From the NCBI GenBank assembly GCA_937920455.1, contig CALETX010000205.1, forward strand, positions 1-9,261: DNA of 9,261 nucleotides, in the 5' to 3' direction. This document shows, in pieces, positions 7,417 to 9,261 of this stretch (position 1 is its first letter; every line of letters begins with the position of its first letter). The position numbers and the translations under genes were made by a program. The notes beneath the pieces were generated by a model. The model searched no databases. It was not told where the DNA came from and was given only the letters and a program-made list of their open reading frames with translations. This DNA is from an uncultured bacterium (GTDB lineage: Bacteria; Verrucomicrobiota; Kiritimatiellia; UBA8416; CALETX01).

Positions 7417-8523
7417 TCAGCTCCTTTGTACCGAAATATACTTGTAGTATGCGGCGCATGTCCCTTCCGAACTTACCATACACGGTCCCACTGGAGATTC
7501 AGGCGTGCATTTGCGGCCGAAATGACTGCACTGTTCCGGCGGGATTTTCCCTTTGACAATCTCGCCGCACAGACATCCTCTGTATTGGCGTCCTTCCGGG
7601 ATTCGAACGCCATGTCTGGCTTCAGCGTCGAAATGGCGCCATGTCTCGCGGAAAGAGAAGCCGCTGTCAGGGATTTCACCAAGTCCGCGCCATCTGGCGG
7701 CGGAGGGAACGAGGAAAGTGTCAATGAGTTCCTGTGCTTTTGGGTTGCCTCGTTGGCGGACAACGCGGGAGTACAGATTTATGACCGAGGCTTCTTTGTT
7801 TTTGACCATATCAACCAGCTTCAGTAGCGCCTGTAGGATATCAATTGGCTCGAAGCCGGCTATAACGCAAGGTATGCCGGAAGTTGCGATTTCCTGATAA
7901 GGCTCGACACCGATTATTGCGCTTACATGGCCGGGGCATAAAAAGGCGTCAATGCGGTTGGATGTGTCGGAAACCAGCGCCTTCATGGCGGGTATTACAC
8001 GTTTGAAAGCAGTGAGGAAGGAGAGATTCTTCACCCCGTTTTTTGATGCTGCCTCTAGCGTGCTTACGATCGGTGCGATAGTTGTTTCGAAGCCCACCGC
8101 CAGGAACACGACTTCTGAGTTCTGGTGCTGGGCGGCAATACGAAGTGTTTCAGCAGGTGAATAGCATACGACGATTCGCGCGCCTGCAGCCCTGGCATTG
8201 GCAAGAGAGCTTTCGGATCCCGGCACGGCCAGGAGGTCGCCGAATGTCACCACAATGACGCCCCTGCGGGCCAGTTCAATTGCCGTGTCAATATATCCTG
8301 GTTCGGTTACGCATACCGGACAGCCAGGCCCACTGATCAACTGGATATTTGGTGGAAGAAGTGACCGTATGCCATGTCTGGCTATGGCCATTGTGTGGGT
8401 TCCGCATACTTCCATGATGACAGCCGACCGACCTGATCGGGCAAAAGAGTTTCCGGCGTAGGCCAGCTCCTTCGCAAGGGCAGCAGCTGTTGCCGGGTCG
8501 TGGAACTCTCTCAGGTATTTCAT
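7417..8523 (-). CDS. hypD: Hydrogenase maturation protein HypD (iron-sulfur scaffold)
   Basis: HypD is a [4Fe-4S] protein that, in complex with HypC, holds the iron while the CN and CO ligands are added. The 368-residue product matches the family length. It shows the conserved MEVCGTHT motif (Cys40, 37-44), SGPGCPVC at 64-71 (Cys68 and Cys71, the redox pair), the GFETTIAP and LCPGHVSAIIG motifs of the central domains, and a Cys-rich C-terminus (Cys317, 319, 332, 339, 348, 356), which supplies the cluster ligands. The start overlaps the hypC stop by 4 nt (ATGA) with no separate ribosome binding site, so translation is probably coupled. This fits the equal need for HypC and HypD as partners. 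The TGA stop lies at 7417-7419. Confidence 0.97.
   Translation of the reverse strand: MKYLREFHDPATAAALAKELAYAGNSFARSGRSAVIMEVCGTHTMAIARHGIRSLLPPNIQLISGPGCPVCVTEPGYIDTAIELARRGVIVVTFGDLLAVPGSESSLANARAAGARIVVCYSPAETLRIAAQHQNSEVVFLAVGFETTIAPIVSTLEAASKNGVKNLSFLTAFKRVIPAMKALVSDTSNRIDAFLCPGHVSAIIGVEPYQEIATSGIPCVIAGFEPIDILQALLKLVDMVKNKEASVINLYSRVVRQRGNPKAQELIDTFLVPSAARWRGLGEIPDSGFSFRETWRHFDAEARHGVRIPEGRQYRGCLCGEIVKGKIPPEQCSHFGRKCTPESPVGPCMVSSEGTCAAYYKYISVQRS
7421..7426 (-). promoter_or_regulatory. Shine-Dalgarno-like motif before hypE
   Basis: AAGGAG lies in the last codons of hypD, 18 nt upstream of the preferred hypE ATG at 7402. The spacing is longer than ideal, but no in-frame ATG, GTG or TTG lies at a better distance. 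The start therefore rests mainly on family length and N-terminal conservation. Confidence 0.4.
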
Positions 8524-8756
8524 TTGTCAGGGGATTGGTGGGGCTGGCCGTGCATGTCAAACAGGGCGAGACGGGCCATGGCCTCTTTATCGTCAAGTTT
8601 TTCTATGGCAAAGCCTGCGTGGACGATGACATAATCACCAGGTCTTGGATCTTCAATCAACGATATATTGACCTCCTGAAGAGGACCGCCTGCCTCGGCA
8701 GTTGCGAATCCATCGTTCTTGATATCAATCAGTTTCATCGGCACGGCTAGGCACAT
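8520..8756 (-). CDS. hypC: Hydrogenase maturation chaperone HypC
   Basis: HypC is a small chaperone that binds HypD during assembly of the Fe(CN)2CO group and then hands the group to the hydrogenase large-subunit precursor. The product has 78 residues and begins MCLAVPMKLI; Cys2, the essential ligand after Met removal, is present. The rest follows the family's OB-like fold, with the GDYVIVHAGFAIEKLD segment at 40-55 and a short polar tail. The ATG at 8756 is fixed by the invariant MCLA start and has GAGGAG 8 nt upstream. It overlaps the end of hypF by 10 nt and hypD by 4 nt, so it lies inside one transcription unit. HybG and HupF are close paralogues; the position between hypF and hypD favours HypC. 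Confidence 0.96.
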   Translation of the reverse strand: MCLAVPMKLIDIKNDGFATAEAGGPLQEVNISLIEDPRPGDYVIVHAGFAIEKLDDKEAMARLALFDMHGQPHQSPDK

Positions 8757-9261
8757 TGGCGCATCTCCTCATCCGGCGTGGCGCTGGCAACAACAACCTG
8801 GCCGAGAGCTAAGCCTCCATCGTTCGGAGGCACCTTTTCGTGTATCAACGGTTTGATGTTTCTCTCACGCAATGCACTCACCACCAGTTGGGTTAAGATT
8901 TCGTTCATAAACACGCCGCCTGTCAAGCCGACATAGTCGGCGTGGAATATGGCAAGCGCGTGTTCAATCATGATAATGGCCGCTCGGCTCATGGCGTGGT
9001 GCAAGGATGCAGCGAGGAAGGGAATGTCGGAAGTGCGAGGAGGATTGTCATGAAGCCACGCGAATGCCTCGCTCCAGTCCACAACGAGCATTTCTCCCTG
9101 TAGATAATGGTGGAATGGCAGAATACGGAACTCTCCAGAGTATTTTTTTGCAGCACTTTCGAGTCTTACAGCAGCCTGCCCTTCATATGTGACCGAGCGT
9201 TCGACAAGGCACAGACCTGCAGCCCAGGCATCGAACACACGGCCTGCACCATGAGTTATGA
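8747..9261 (-). CDS. hypF: Carbamoyltransferase HypF, C-terminal part (5' end outside window)
   Basis: HypF uses carbamoyl phosphate and ATP to carbamoylate the terminal cysteine of HypE, the first step of cyanide-ligand synthesis. Only the last 170 residues are present, out of roughly 750 usual for the family; the acylphosphatase, zinc-finger and YrdC-like domains lie beyond 9261. The visible part is the end of the Kae1-like domain: THGAGRVFDA at the N-side, LTGGVFMNEILT in the middle, and the conserved VPPNDGGLALGQ close to the C-terminus. The frame is open to the window edge, so the GTG at 9238 is an internal valine and not a start. The gene ends with a TAG at 8747-8749 that overlaps the start of hypC. 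Nothing suggests a truncation or frameshift in the part that is seen. Confidence 0.96.
   Translation of the reverse strand, partial: ITHGAGRVFDAWAAGLCLVERSVTYEGQAAVRLESAAKKYSGEFRILPFHHYLQGEMLVVDWSEAFAWLHDNPPRTSDIPFLAASLHHAMSRAAIIMIEHALAIFHADYVGLTGGVFMNEILTQLVVSALRERNIKPLIHEKVPPNDGGLALGQVVVASATPDEEMRQCA
8765..8770 (-). promoter_or_regulatory. Ribosome binding site of hypC
   Basis: GAGGAG on the minus strand, inside the last codons of hypF, lies 8 nt before the hypC ATG. It is the strongest ribosome binding site visible in the hyp group. This could favour high output of the small chaperone relative to the coupled downstream gene. Confidence 0.65.

Noticed and set aside
7403..7483. N-terminal extension of hypE by 27 codons
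   Set aside because: It would overlap hypD by 67 nt and precede the normal family N-terminus. The ATG at 7402 gives a 336-residue protein of normal length.
1..9261. CRISPR array, tRNA, insertion sequence or phage attachment site
   Set aside because: No regularly spaced direct repeats, cloverleaf-like sequence, transposase or terminal inverted repeats were seen.

Overview
All recognisable genes lie on the minus strand. The window holds two unrelated pieces: the 3' part of a [NiFe]-hydrogenase maturation (hyp) operon, running from 9261 down to 6017, and a very large gene for a bacterial alpha-2-macroglobulin-family protein, running from 5304 down past position 1. About 0.7 kb without a convincing gene separates them.

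The hyp part reads, in transcription order, hypF (3' end only), hypC, hypD, hypE and hypA. The junctions are tight: hypF and hypC overlap by 10 nt, hypC and hypD by 4 nt (ATGA), hypE starts about 14 nt after hypD, and hypA starts 9 nt after the hypE stop region. Together these proteins build the Fe(CN)2CO group of [NiFe]-hydrogenases (HypF and HypE make the cyanide ligand, HypC and HypD assemble and deliver the iron group) and start nickel insertion (HypA). HypB, the usual GTPase partner of HypA, and the hydrogenase subunits are not in the window.

The alpha-2-macroglobulin-like gene is open for 1768 codons and leaves the window without a stop codon. It encodes a signal peptide, an N-terminal helical region with TPR-like repeats, a run of MG-type domains, a low-complexity bait-like segment, and a thioester domain with an intact GCTEQ motif. 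An aromatic patch (18 W/Y/F in 37 residues) sits inside one of the MG domains. Such proteins are thought to act as exported protease traps. The adjacent hyp genes do not suggest a functional link.

The spacer (5305-6016) contains a GC-rich block (about 72% G+C over 5771-5880), a perfect small hairpin, a weak terminator-like hairpin after hypA, and a doubtful 165-codon reading frame.

The organism is a bacterium of moderate G+C that makes or once made a [NiFe]-hydrogenase. It has an envelope in which a very large exported A2M protein makes sense, so it is probably diderm. TPR-plus-A2M proteins of this size would fit the PVC/FCB groups, but the window alone cannot settle the phylum. UGA is used as a stop (hypC, hypD, hypE) and tryptophan is TGG, so the genetic code is standard.
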